Of a stretch of DNA of 64,000 bases, positions 25,001 through 36,464 are shown one piece after another. Made by a program: the position numbers and the translations under genes. The first letter of the stretch is position 1. Each line of letters begins with the position of its first letter. This DNA comes from Leptobrachium leishanense (lineage: Eukaryota > Chordata > Amphibia > Anura > Megophryidae): the NCBI GenBank assembly GCA_009667805.1, contig CM019065.1, positions 154,540,101 through 154,604,100 of the forward strand, given 5' to 3'. The notes beneath the pieces are model-generated. The model was not told where the DNA came from. It saw nothing but the letters and a program-made list of their open reading frames with translations, and did no database searches.

Positions 25001-25713
25001 GGTTACTGAGGAGGGTGGACACTGAACCTCCTGACTTCATGGCACGTTGAGAACGCACATTGGGTGCCCCTATCCCTGAGGAAGCATGGACAAAGTCGCT
25101 TTCCATGACTCACTCTGGCTCACCGATGGCCAAACTGCAAGAATCATCTTATAAAATATTAGTCTTCTGGTACCGTACACCGGCGTTGATGGCCACTTAT
25201 GATGCTACACACTCACCAACGTGCTGGAGGTGCAATGCGCAGACTGGCACTTACCTTCACATCTGGTGGGAATGTACATCCCTCAAACCATTTTGGAGGG
25301 AGGTTCAAGACTTGATCCGCCACACGACTGACGAAGATCTAGACTTTACACCACACATTTTCCTTTTACTTCAGCTCCCATTTTCGGTCAAGGCAATGAA
25401 GAGCTCCATACTGCTACGTATTCTCCTAGTAGCCCGTTCATTAATCCCTCTCTGCTGGAGGTCTACCTCCAGACCAACATTAAAAATGCTGGTTGATAAA
25501 ATGGGAATCCTGCGCTCTGATGAGGAACTTGCGCTTGCTCCAGCTGCGGCGGCGCAACACTTCACTAAAGTATGGTTCCATTGGGCTGCATACTGCTCCT
25601 CGGCAAACTTTAAGAGGTCCATGGAACAGGCAAATACGGGTTTGGCGATCGCGGGCGGGGGTGGCTCCCTGGAGGGGGATGACGGTGCCGCACAGGACTT
25701 TAATAATCTGTAA
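22018..25713 (+). pseudogene. L1 ORF2: endonuclease, reverse transcriptase, C-terminal region
   Basis: Resumes the endonuclease (GVAVLISKE, ILAGDFNIVMD, RIDYFFMH, FSDHAPL), then RT (SPGPDGLPTEYYKK, LIPKPGKDHTSCGNYRPISL, DAEKAFDRV, catalytic SAYADDLM near 23955) and the Cys-rich tail (CWRCNAQTGTYLHIWWECTSL). Lesions: in-frame TGA at 23830-23832 in the conserved QGCPLSP region (probably CGA to TGA), a -1 frameshift near 24450-24490, and TGA at 25048-25050. It ends at 25713, about 460 bp before the AATAAA. Confidence 0.9.
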
Positions 25714-26164
25714 CCGACTGTAAATAAGCAATACGCATTTACAACCTATATTGGTTCCCTTCCCTTGTGTATCATGTTTACCCTACCTTCTCTCTGACTT
25801 TCTTCCTCCTCTTGCCCTCTGTGCCCTTTTCTTTCATATATTCTTTTTACTTCATAGCTCACTTTCATACATCCACTTTATTACTTCACGAAAAGACTAT
25901 TGAGAACTCCTCAAGTCACTCATTAGCTACTCACATGGGTTCTCTCTTGGCACCATAACACTGACACTAATATCGGAGTGGCATCGGTCACTTATGATTT
26001 ATCAATTATATAACGCTTGATACCTCTCAATGACATTAAGGTTTCTTCCCTACGATTTTTCTAAAGCTGTATCGTTTCTCAACAACTACCTTATAAATGA
26101 TTATTGTATTGGATTATCGAACACAGTATTGCCCTGGTGGTTCTCTTTATTTGTATTGTATTTC

Positions 26165-26209
26165 TAAAACTCAATAAAACTTTTATTCAAAAAAAAAAAA
26201 AAAAAAAAA
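26165..26209 (+). terminator. L1 polyadenylation signal and A-tail
   Basis: AATAAA inside CTCAATAAAACTTTTATTC, followed by a run of about 20 A that ends exactly at the GATACAT target duplication. Confidence 0.85.
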
Positions 26210-26216
26210 GATACAT

Positions 26217-27304
26217 AGTGGCCTGCAGGATCTCTGTCAATGTATAGCGGAAAGGGGATGGGTCCTAGTGGCGCAGTCTCTTAAGAGAGTGATTGATAAA
26301 CAGTTCTTGAGCACAACAATGGGGTAAAACCTAAAGGTAAAGAGTACCATGTGGTCGCTGACCTAGAATAAATGCACGGTCGAAACGACCACTAAGGTGC
26401 TACCGTATATGGTCTGAGTGCACTGCTGGCAATGTGCAATGGAGCAATTAGTGCAAATAGATGAACAGCAAGGGTAAAAGGGGACCCACATAAAGTGCAA
26501 ATACGACCTAGGTCACATAAAGTGCAAATGCGTAAAAGTGCACACAAATGTACAATCGAAGAAAATGGTATAGTCAAAAAAGGACCCACATAAAAGTGCA
26601 AATGCGGTCAAAATGCAAATGCATATATGTGCATATATGTGCAATTAGTGGTCCTTAAAAGGACAGTTGGGGTCAAGTCCTATTGGCCAAGGTATCTGGT
26701 GAATATAAAAATTCAAATAAAAGTCCAAACGGCCATATGTTCTATATTGGAGATGGAGTAATCTGATTAGGTTTCCATATGGACAGTTCGGAGATGTGTA
26801 TCTGAATCCTGGTGCGATGTCCTCGCTGAAGTCCTATATAGACTCTCAATTCCCATTAAATGGGGGAGAGAAGGGGAGAGAGGAAAAAGAAAAAGAAAAT
26901 AGTGCAATATGGTCTAGGATGAAGTTAAGTGTCCGTAGACAATGGAACACTTACAATTTAGAGAGCCTAGTAGACCGGCTCTGGTGTGGAGTACCTTGGG
27001 CCTAATTGAGGGTGGTGTCTGCCCTTCTTTAAGATTTTCTCAGGGGTGGTTTCTGCCGATCTTAGGGTTGATCATCTCAGGTATAAAAATAGAGAGAAAT
27101 CTTCATAGCGTAGCTTGTAGACAAAATGTGAGGTAGGTAAGGGTTAAACAAACTCACCGATGGTGGAGCCTTGGATTTCAGGCTCAGCTTGTAAGCGTGT
27201 GGTACTCTTTGTTCGGTGGGTACCTTCACCTCTTTGGTCTGCAAGGGTTCTCCTATATTGTATGTATAATAGTGGGAGAAAAAGCAGTATAGGGCGTGTA
27301 ATGC
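26217..27304. other. Unassigned sequence with repeated GTGCAAAT motifs
   Basis: No coding frame supported. 26450-26640 contains several AGTGCAAATRCG and ATGCAAATGC motifs among GGACCCACATAAAGTGC repeats, a small degenerate tandem region. The rest shows nothing recognisable. Confidence 0.35.
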
Positions 27305-27420
27305 TTAACCCCTTCGCTGCTGAGCCATTTCACGTCTAAAAAAAAACACCGTTTTCTTTTCTGATATTATTATTGTTGTTATTTTTTTTCTTTACATGTT
27401 AAATATGGTTTATGTCATTG
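27305..27420. repeat. Isolated TTAA-element end
   Basis: TTAACCCCTTCGCTGCTGAGCC at 27305 closely matches internal and terminal sequence of the TTAA elements (35578, 53558 and the reversed ends at 42617 and 53561). No partner end was identified, so it is a truncated relic. Confidence 0.45.
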
Positions 27421-27560
27421 GATCATTGGATGAGGCCTGTTGAAGTGTCCCTAAGTTGAAGATCCAGCTCATTTCTTCTTTACCAATAACTTTTTCTAAA
27501 GTTGCACCTCGTCTCAGGGTGCCTCAACTTTCTGATCCCAATGAAGGTTAGCCCTTCGGG
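27421..27560 (-). pseudogene. Penelope-like element C-terminus remnant
   Basis: On the minus strand three neighbouring frames give FIGIRKL, RRGATLEKVIGKEEMSWIFN-LGTL and TGLIQ in order. This resembles the end of the GIY-YIG endonuclease of Penelope-like elements (basic RGG-type stretch, E..WI..L.TL, GLN). At least two frameshifts. A second fragment encoding EMSWIFN lies on the plus strand at about 27727-27765, making an inverted pair. Assignment rests on motif memory only. Confidence 0.5.
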
Positions 27561-28923
27561 TTCATGGTGTGTTTATTTTTGTAAGGTTGAGAGTAGATAC
27601 CATTTTCATGTTCATTGCTGGATGTGTCTTCTGTGTTCTTTCTGATGTTTTATGTAAGAAATGATTGGTACTTTTGGGAGTATCTTGCTAGGGACTGATC
27701 AATTCCTTGATGTTTGATGTCTGATGTCTTCTTGGTAATGAGCTGGATCTTCAATTAGGGACATAGACATGCTTTTGAGTTATGCCATTTTCTTAATTGA
27801 CAAATTATGACTCCTTCACATTTGCACCCGCACATAATGTGGGAACATATTGAACCTCTAACACACTGAACCTCTATCTTTCTCCACCCAGTCCCCCGAC
27901 ATAAAACTCCAGTCGGGTCACTTACACACTAATATCAGATCAACTCATTCTGACTATATGACGTCACTCTGTCTAAATCACAATACTATTTCATGTCCCC
28001 AAGACTAGTTCTATCATCAGTTATATATATAATGACAGACTATTAGATTTTTATGAACAGCTCCCTCATCCCTATCGATAGCCATACTCCCACAGAAGTT
28101 GAGATATACTCCACTTCAGTTCTATACCACTGACTTATGCTTAGAAACAATTTAAATCATATTCTCTGACAGGTGACAATGTTATTGAACCGTCTCATTT
28201 CTTGGCGTTTCAATGGTGCTTTATAGCACTTATATCCCGTTTTTTTGCCATTTTAATGGCGTTTTCCAGCATCTATGTCACTGTTCCCAAGTGTCCTAAA
28301 CATTATTTGTGAGCCATCTCATGTTTACTCGGACAATCCACCAGCAACAACCCGCCCTGTATTTAGTTTCTGACAGGTGTTAAATATCATATTCTCTGAC
28401 ATGCTATCTGACTTCCTGTACTATCAACACACTGTTCCCAATCGCTTTCTATCCTATCCCACTTCTTGCCATTCCATGACGCTTTATAGCGCTCACGTCC
28501 TTGCTCCCAAGTGTCCTAAACATTATTGGTAAACCATCTCACGTTTACCAGGACAACCTCCCCCTTTTTTCAATCCACTTTATACCCGATTTATCATCGA
28601 ATGTTTTGAACACCAGGTTGCCCAGGCCTTTATACGGATTGGGACTGTTTCTTCCTTTTCTCTGCGAATAAACAACTTTCCGCCCATCGGCTGTTAACGC
28701 AGCCGGAACCGCAAAAGACGTGGCAAGGTGGAACGCAAACAGACCTCAATGGAACGCACGTCCAAGATGGCCGCGACGCAACGCGATGACGCAGCACGCA
28801 CCACGTGACCGCACCATTCGCGAACCCGGAAGTGACCCCTAAAATGACCACTTACAAACACTACATAAACAGAGACACGTGGAGTGCCTCAGATCCCCCA
28901 TTTTTATCTTTTTTAACCTGCAC

Positions 28924-28967
28924 AGGGACTGAAGAAGGCTTTTACCTATTGCCGAAACGCGTATCCC
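28924..28967 (+). ncRNA. Hammerhead-ribozyme-like motif
   Basis: AGGGA, then the core CTGAAGA (28929-28935), a stem GGC/GCC (37-39 with 51-53), GAAA (28954-28957), the palindrome ACGCGT (28957-28962), A, then TCCC pairing with the opening GGGA. This is the hammerhead layout: stem I, CUGANGA, stem II, GAAA, very short stem III, cleavage site, stem I. A self-complementary stem III is typical of the minimal hammerheads described in Penelope-like elements. An extra A after CTGAAGA may impair it. Confidence 0.5.
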
Positions 28968-29046
28968 CTATTTTTGTCATTCCCCTCCCATTTTATTTGT
29001 TTTATATGAATAAACTTTTTTATCCACCTTTGTTTAAAGCCTGTCT

Positions 29047-29233
29047 TTAACCCTTTCACTGCTGAGGACGTGTGGGGAACGTCCTCATTGACTCCTAAGG
29101 AAAGATAGGGGTGGAGATCAGGGTTCCTTTGAACCCAGATATCTTCCAAACTGTTTTCAGCTAGCAAGGTCATGTTTGGTATCAGAAAGGCCAGAGCAGT
29201 GGGACGGAATACCCCACGGTGGGAAAGGGTTAA
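29047..29233. mobile_element. Short TTAA MITE
   Basis: TTAACCCTTTCACTGCTGAGG at 29047 and GGGAAAGGGTTAA ending at 29233, with TTAA at each edge. It contains the hairpin GAGGACGT.../...ACGTCCTC (about 29064-29086). 187 bp; no coding content. Probably a miniature member of the serial-hairpin TTAA family. Confidence 0.65.
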
Positions 29234-29623
29234 GGTAATGCTGAATTAATTAGTGTGATGATATTGGCAATGATTTGATGTCATAATTAACATACATTGC
29301 TTCTGCTATAGTCATCAATCATACTGATTATATGGCTACTGAGCGTGCATATTTGAAAATCCAGGGTTGTAGTCCATAGTTGATGTTAAAATGGAAACAG
29401 AAAGCCGGAAAGTCCATGTCTGCAGAATTTCCTTACCGCCTCTATTTTACCATCTGTATTCTGGAGTAGGCGTTTTATTATCGCAAGGCTGCCAGATGCA
29501 GCACGCCGCTGCGAGTACTGGCTCTTGAACTCCATGGAGCTTTGCACATCCCGACTAAGATCTGTGCGAGCATGCTCTCCCGAGATTGTGCAGTGCTTCT
29601 GATCATTCACCACAGTCACGGCT

Positions 29624-30443
29624 CTCAAATATCTAGGTATGTGGTTAGACCCAAATCTATCCTTTGGCCCCCACATCGAAAAACTCTCATCTAAACTTTA
29701 CCCTAAACTAGGTGCCCTGTACAGAAACAAATCCTGCCTGAGCCCCGCGGTAAGAAAGCAGATTGTACAACAAATGCTATGCCAGCTATTGAATATGGAG
29801 ATGTAGTGTATGCAGCTGCCCCGCAAACGCACCTTCAGAAACTTACTACATTGTAGAACTTATTCTGCCGCTTTGTGCTACAATGTAACTACATGACCCA
29901 CCATTGTGACATGTTAAAAGAGCTAACCTGGCCGCCGCTGGAATCTAGACGCACCCTTCACCTTTCCAACCTGGTGTTTAAGAGCTTTTCCGGGACACTA
30001 CCACCCTACCTGAATAGGCTGCTTCCCCCAGCAGTTCCCTCATCCAATAACCTCCGATCCAGGACCTGCAACTTCCTTACAATACCACAATACAAAAAGA
30101 AAGTGGCTCGATCCTCATTTTCCTAACTAGCACCACAATTATGGAATAACCTCCCAGATGCCATCAAATCTTCCCCCAGTCTAAAGTCACTTAAGAGCTC
30201 CCTAGTAACATACCTCAACACAGAATGCACCTGTAAACATGTAACATAGTGAATACATTTATTTTCTGTTAATCTGTATATTTGTACTATTTTTTTAACA
30301 TCTTGCATTGTATTTCTTTGTATTTCTGTAACAACTGTAACAATTCAATGTTCTTGAACCCAGAATATACTTGAAAACGAGAGAAATCTCAATGTATCCT
30401 TCCTGGTAAAATACTTTATAAATAAATAAATAAATAAATAAAA
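29624..30443 (+). pseudogene. 3-prime end of a LINE: RT C-terminus, UTR and tetranucleotide tail
   Basis: The frame from 29624 (LKYLGMWLDPNLSFGPHI, then KLGALYRNKSCL) is the region just after the RT palm in CR1/L2-type LINEs. It is broken by stops. The 3-prime UTR ends CTCAATGTATCCTTCCTGG followed by TAAAATACTTTATAAATAAATAAA repeats, an AAAT-type tail. The same ~60-bp terminal sequence recurs at 5325, 48917 (reverse) and 53764. Clade not determined. Confidence 0.6.
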
Positions 30444-30955
30444 TCAATTGGTAGTTACAGTTGGTGGACATTACATGTTCAGCTGGTGGTTAGGCCGGGT
30501 GCACAGGAGCGCACTTAGTGCGCCCGTACTAACCGGCGCCCGTCGCTGCCATGTGATGCTGCGACGGGGCCGGTCACATGCTTGTGCGCACATAGCATGT
30601 GTCTGCCTAGAAATCCTCCCCGATGATGCGCTAGGATGCGTGTCGACGGGACTGCAAAGCACGATCCTCCATAGGAGGATCGTGCTTTGCAGAGCTGAGG
30701 GGGGGGCAGGCGGGTGTCGAGTGAAAGGAACGTCAACTCTCACGGACGTTCCTTCCACTCTGAGTGCGCTCGTGTGCACCCGGCCTTACAGTTGGTGGAC
30801 GTTACATGTTCAGTTGGTGAACGTTACATGTTCAATTGGTGGTTACAGTTGGTGGACATTACATGTTCAGATGGTGGTTACAGTTGGTGGACATTACATG
30901 TTCAGCTGGTGGATGTTGCATGCTTAGTTGGTGGATACAGACTTTGACCAGCCTT
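30444..30955 (+). repeat. Degenerate tandem repeat, GTTGGTGGACATTACATGTTC unit
   Basis: Units of about 24-36 bp built on TTGGTGGACATTACATG and GGTGGTTACAG appear before and after the MITE at 30493-30785. The frames seen here come from the repeat. Confidence 0.7.
30493..30785. mobile_element. PIF/Harbinger-like MITE 4, TTA duplication, 19-bp perfect hairpin
   Basis: TTA at 30490-30492 and 30786-30788. The uninterrupted host repeat GGTGGTTACAGTTGG occurs nearby at about 30838, giving an empty site. Termini are GGCCGGGTGCACAGGAGCGC and its near-complement. The interior holds a perfect 19-bp stem (30652-30670 with 30674-30692) with a 3-base loop. Confidence 0.75.
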
Positions 30956-30995
30956 TGAAAACTACCAGCTGCTACAATTTTATATCTCCAATTAA

Positions 30996-31526
30996 GGCTG
31001 GCGTCAGACGAGCTCACTATGTGCGACCGTACTGACGTGCCTTCTGGCGTCCGTTGCAGCATTGAGATGCTGCGACGGGGCCAGTCACACGCTGTTGCCG
31101 TGCTGCGTCCCTGCAGCAGCCCTCTCCATCAAAGTGGTAGGACGCACGTTGATGGAGCTGCAAAGCGCGATCCTCCCTTACAGCGCTGAACGCATTAAGT
31201 GCGTTCAGGGAGGTGGCGAGACGGGTGTCGAGTGGACAGAACGTCAAAAATGCTGGCCGTCAAAAGTGCAGTCCGTCTGACTACGTTCCATCACTCACAC
31301 ACAAAGCTATGCGGACGTTGCGCACTCCGCACGTCCGTTCTAACTTCTAGCGGTTTTACGTTCTTGCCTAACTTGCGTCCGTTTGCCACGTCCGTTGTGC
31401 TTCCGCACTTTTGTGCGGACATACTTTGTGTGTGTGGGTTCTCTATTGATCATAATTGTATACTACCATGGACATTAAAATGTGCGGCAACACGGACGTG
31501 AACACTGTGCTCGTCTGACCCGAGCC
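30996..31526. mobile_element. PIF/Harbinger-like MITE 5
   Basis: TAA at 30993-30995 and 31527-31529. Termini GGCTGGCGTCAGACGAGC and the complement of GCTCGTCTGACCCGAGCC. The left half resembles MITE 4 and the right half resembles MITE 1, so it may be a recombinant of two subfamilies. Non-coding. Confidence 0.7.
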
Positions 31527-31529
31527 TAA

Positions 31530-31934
31530 CACTTTGCGCTCCCCATGTTAAGTATAGGGAGCGCAAAGTACAGTCACCTCGCGCTGAAAAGTGCAGGGTA
31601 CCAAACGCGAACAAGTTACTTTGCATTCAAAAATATATTTAACATTGAAGCCTATGGGATTCGCTTGAATAAATCAGCCGAATAAAACCACCGAACAGCA
31701 GGGAAATTCGGCAACTTTTCCCTGCTGTTTTGTGTTCTCTGAATAGCCGAAGCATTGCTTCTCTATGGGGATTTCACTGCCCTCGAACAGGCACCGTATG
31801 TGCAGGCAATTCGCCAAGATTTGGCAAACTGCCTGCTCTCTGAATAGCCAAATGGCCAGGAAATGTAACCGTATGCTGAATTTCAGAGTTCGGTTACCTT
31901 TCGGACACAATTTGGATCTCTTTGAATAACCCTG
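31530..31934. repeat. Right part of a GGGTTATTCA-type element
   Basis: It shares long stretches with 7000-7350 (GAACAGCAGGGA, GCCAAGATTTGGCAAACTGC, CTCTTTGAATAACCCT) and ends TTTGAATAACCCTG at 31934. Its start carries an inverted motif CTTTGCGCTCCCCATGT/AGGGAGCGCAAAG also seen at about 59226-59262. The left terminus is missing. Confidence 0.5.
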
Positions 31935-33700
31935 TAAACTTCCACCATATTATTCAACGAAGCTCAGATTTAAGACTTTTTCAACATGTGGTAAAATCTG
32001 GTATTATGTACCCATGCATGAAGCTGTTGTTGCTGGTTTTTGAATGTGTTGACCGGAGTGCGCTCTCCTTGGTTTTGTTTTTGTATTTTATTATTGAGAC
32101 GCACCTGCACTGAATGCTTAGTTTAGGTTGAGTGCTAACCCCCCCCCCATGTGTTTTTCATCTGACTTTCCTGGGTATGCACCCCTCCCTGCCACAGGTA
32201 CTCCTCCTCCAGGTTCTAATTGACCTTGATCTCAGATCAAGATTTCAGTAAGGCTTTTGATACTGTTCTGCATAGAAGGCTTATCAATAAATTGCAATCT
32301 TTGAGCTTGGATTCCAATATTGTTGAATGGATTAGGCAGTGGCTGAGTGACAGGCAACAGAGGGTTGTGGTAAATGGAGTTTATTCGGTGCAAGGTCTTG
32401 TTACCAGTGGGGTACCTCAGGGGTCAGTACTTGGACCCATTCTCTTTAATATTTTTATTAGTGATATTGCAGAAGGTATTAATGGAAAAGTGTGTCTTTT
32501 TGCTGATGACACAAAGATTTGCAACAGGGTTGACATTACTGGAGGGATCAGCCAAATGACAAATGATTTAAGTAAACTAAAAAAATGGTCGGAGCTGTGG
32601 CAATTGAGTTTTAATGTGGATAAGTGCAAGATAATGCACCTGGGACGTAAAAACCCAAGGGCTGAATATAGAATATTTGATACAGTCCTAACCTCAACAT
32701 CTGAGGAAAGGGATTTAGGGGTTATTATTTCAGTGGATCTAAGGGTAAGTAGTCAATGTAATAGAGCAGCAGGAAATGCTGGCAGAATGCTTGGTTGTGT
32801 AGGGAGAGGTATTAGCAGTAGGAAAAGGGAAGTGCTCATGCCACTGTACAGAGCACTGGTGAGACCTCACTTGGAGTACTGTGTGCAGTACTGGAGACCG
32901 TATCTCCAGAAGGATATAGACATCTTAGAGAGAGTACAGAGAAGGACTACTAAAATGGTGTACGGCTTGAAGGAGAAAAGTTACCAGGAAAGGCTTAATG
33001 ATCTTAACATGTATAGCTTGGAAAAAAGACGAGACAGAGGAGATATGATAGAAACATTTAAATACGTAAAGGGAATCCACAAGGTAGAGGAAGGGAGTAT
33101 ATTTAAAAGGAAACAAAGTAGCAAAACAAGAGGACATAGTCTTAGATTAGAGGGGCAAAGGTTTAAAAGTAACATCAAGAAGCATTATTTTACTGAGAGG
33201 GTGGTGGATACATGGAACAGTCTTCCAGTTGAAGTGGTATAGGCCAAAACAGTAATTGAATTTAAGCAGGCATGGGATAGGCATAAGGCTATCCTAAACA
33301 AAAGATAAATCCAGGTAAAGTATCCATGTAATTGGGCAGACTAGATGGGCCGAAAGGTTCTTATCTGCCGACATTTTTCTATGTTTCTATGATCTGCGGG
33401 AGCTCCAGGAAAGGACTTGTTCCTCAGTAAGTGAGTTTATCCCAAGAAGGGAAGTCATTAGTTTTGCAGAGTAGGACCTGCCAGAGGGTGGATTACATTG
33501 ACGTTGTTGGCAGGCTTAAGCAATTCACAGCCGTTCATTGCAAACTAAATTTCCACCATTTTATTCAACGAAGCTCAGATTTAAGACTTTTTCAACATGT
33601 GGTAAAATCTGGTATTATGTACCCATGCATGAAGCTGTTGTTGCTGGTTTTTGAATGTGTTGACTGGAGTGCTCTCTCCTTGGTTTTTGTTGTGTTATAT
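31934..33700. repeat. ~150-bp direct repeats flanking the plus-strand CR1
   Basis: 31936-32094 and 33552-33700 are near-identical (TTATTCAACGAAGCTCAGAT, TTTGAATGTGTTGACNGGAG). Between them lie about 300 bp of other sequence and the CR1 copy. They could be terminal repeats of an unknown element or a local duplication. The second copy runs into a (TA)n microsatellite at about 33697-33719. Confidence 0.5.
32232..33391 (+). pseudogene. 5-prime-truncated CR1 LINE: RT domain to 3-prime end
   Basis: Starts abruptly inside RT (DFSKAFDTV), then [13 protein letters not shown], the catalytic FADDTKI, and a long intact frame to WNSLPVEVV at 33242. The 3-prime end reads ATGGGCCGAAAGGTTC, GCCGACATTTTTC and finishes in the octamer-type repeat TTCTATGTTTCTATG that marks CR1. 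Endonuclease and the N-terminal RT are missing. GATCT on both sides may be a short target duplication. The open frame is unusually intact for a dead copy. Confidence 0.88.
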
Positions 33701-36464
33701 ATATATATATATATATATAAATTATATATAGGTAAAAGGGAATTCCCTGTTAAATTTAAGGTGTCACTCATTTCTGTAAGGCATGTTACGAGGGAGTGAC
33801 AGCTCTGAACGGAGAACTATCCTACAGGAGAGACCTACTCCATCAGTGCAGCCATACAACTGTCAAGTCAGCGTGCCAACGTCCCCATTGAGGGACAAAT
33901 GTGCATCATTCCACAAAGGCCCCTTGCTGGTTCACCAACAGAGGGTGTAAGATGGCAGTGCCCAGTGCTGCAACTGGGTAAATTGCAGCTGCAATATCAC
34001 AATGATCATTACGACCCATATGATGGGTCCCCATCCACCCCCGATGTGTTATCTCAGCAAAAGTGTGCATGGGCAGTACCAGTTAATATTAATGCATAAC
34101 GACACTAATAAGAACCGATAATTTAGAAACATAGAAACATAGAAAAATGTCGGCAGATAAGAACCTTTCGGCCCATCTAGTCTCAAGCCGTACACCATTT
34201 TAGTAGCCCTTCTCTGAACTCTAAGATGTCTATATCCTTCTGGAGATACAGTCTCCAGTACTGCACACAGTACTCCAAGTGAGGCCTCACCAGTGCTCTG
34301 TACAGTGGCATGAGCACTTCCCTTTTCCTACTGCTAATACCTCTCCCTACACAACCAAGCATTCTGCTAGCATTTCCTGCTGCTCTATTACATTGACTAC
34401 TTACCCTTAGATCCTCTGAAATAATAACCCCTAAATCCCTTTCCTCAGATGTTGAGGTTAGGACTGTATCAAATATTCTATATTCAGCCCTTGGGTTTTT
34501 ACATTCCAGGTGCATTATCTTGCACTTATCCACATTAAAACTCAATTGCCACAGCTCCGACCATTTTTTTAGTTTACTTAAATCATTTGTCATTTGGCTG
34601 ATCCCTCCAGAACGTCAACCCTGTTGCAAATCTTTGTGTCATCAGCAAAAAGACACACTTTTCCATTAATACCTTCTGCAATATCACTAATAAAAATATT
34701 AAAGAGAATGGGTCCAAGTACTGACCCCTGAGGTACCCCCACTGGTAACAAGACCTTGCGCCGAATAAACTCCATTTACCACAACCCTCTGTTGCCTGTC
34801 ACTCAGCCACTGCCTAATCCATTCAAACAATATTGGATCCAAGCTCAAAGATTGCAATTTATTGATAAGCCTTCTATGCGGAACAGTATCAAAAGCCTTA
34901 CTGAAATCTAAATAAGCAATGTCTACTGCACCACCTGTGTCTATTATTTTTGTTACCCAATCAAAAAAAATCAATAAGATTAGTTTGGCATGATCTCCCT
35001 GAGGTAAACCCATGTTGTTTCTGATCCTGTAATCTATGTGTTTTAGATGTTCAACAATCCTTTCCTTTAACATGGTTTCCATTAATTTCCACACTACTGA
35101 CGTAAGACTATAACTGGCCTATAGTTCCCCGATTCCTCCCTACTACCCTTCTTGTAAATGGGCACAAATATTTGCTAATTTCCAGTCTTCTGGGACGACT
35201 CCCGTTAACAAGGATGGTTAACCCCTTAGTGACCGGGCGGTTTTACACAAATCCGTCCTTTAGTGACCGCTGCTGTTTTTACGTTTCTGCGCTGCTCGTG
35301 TTTAGATCAAATTTTCCTCTTACTCGTTTATTCAACCCACACATATTATACACCCTTTTCCCGCCATTAAATGGACTTTTCTAGAAATACCATTATTTCC
35401 ATCATATCCAATAATTTAATATAAAAAAATATGAAATATGATGAAAAAAATGGTAAAAACACACTTTTTCGTAATTTAATCCCCTAAAGCTATAACCACC
35501 AATAAAGACCCCGGCTAAATAGTTTCCAAATTTTATCCCGAGAATAGAAATACCCAATTTTACATGTTTTTACCTTTTAACCCTTTTCACTGCTGAGCCA
35601 GTTCACCTATGTGACGCTGCGCTCATTCTGACTATTTTGTGCTAATTATTTTTTAGATGACAGCCTAGGTCCTATTTAATTAAACTCCCCCAGACAAAAA
35701 AAACTTTAAAAAAAAATCATTTTTTTATTTTATTTAATTTTTTTATTATTTTTTTTTATTTAATTTTTTTTACATTTTTTTTAACCCCTTAGTGACCGGG
35801 CGGTTTTACACGGAATCCGTCCATTCGTTGACCGCTGCTGTTTTGACGTTTCTGCGCTCTTAGTGTTTACGTCAAATTTTCCTCTTACTCGTTTATGTAA
35901 CCCACACATATTTTACACTGTTTTTCTCGTCACTAAATGGACTTTTATAAAGAACCATTTTTTCATCATTTCATATAATTACTATTAAAAAATATTTGTG
36001 AAATATGACACAAAAATTGAAAAAACACCACTTTTTCGAACTTTGACCCCCAAAATTTCTTATGTATCAACAACCGTCAAAAAAAATTTATTCCTCCTTA
36101 GTAGTTTCTAAATTTAGTACTGAGTTTAGCAATACCCAATGTTTACATATTCCTCGCTTTTTTCCTTATTTTATGCAACAATAAGTGCAAGTAGCACTTT
36201 GCCATTTCCAAAGAGTTTATTTTCAAAACTAGTGATAGTGACATTGTAACACACTGATATCTGTCACTAATTCCTGAATAACCCTCCACATATACATATT
36301 TTTTTAAAGTACACAAATCAAGGTATTAACTTGGGGTATTTTGACTCTTTCCATGCAAACCATTTTACCACAAATCTATGCCAAAGTTTGAGAAAAAAAA
36401 AAATTTTGGTGATTTTTTTTTTGAACGCAATTTAAGAATACATGTACTTTTGAACTTTAAGGTT

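Larger units (their letters stand above)
8423..26209 (+). mobile_element. L1-clade non-LTR retrotransposon, interrupted by a 10.5-kb insertion
   Basis: Target duplication GATACAT at 8416-8422 and 26210-26216 brackets the element. It has a 5-prime leader, ORF1 (8519-9504), a 1.8-kb inter-ORF spacer with a minisatellite, ORF2 in two pieces (11283-11482 and 22018-25713), a 3-prime UTR, AATAAA near 26172 and a ~20-base poly-A. Net length without the insertion is about 7.25 kb, full length for L1. It carries two in-frame stops and several frameshifts, so it is not active as written. Confidence 0.88.

Noticed and set aside
29386..29676. 96-codon minus-strand frame
   Set aside because: No recognisable domain, overlaps the start of a plus-strand LINE fragment, and has no supporting signals.
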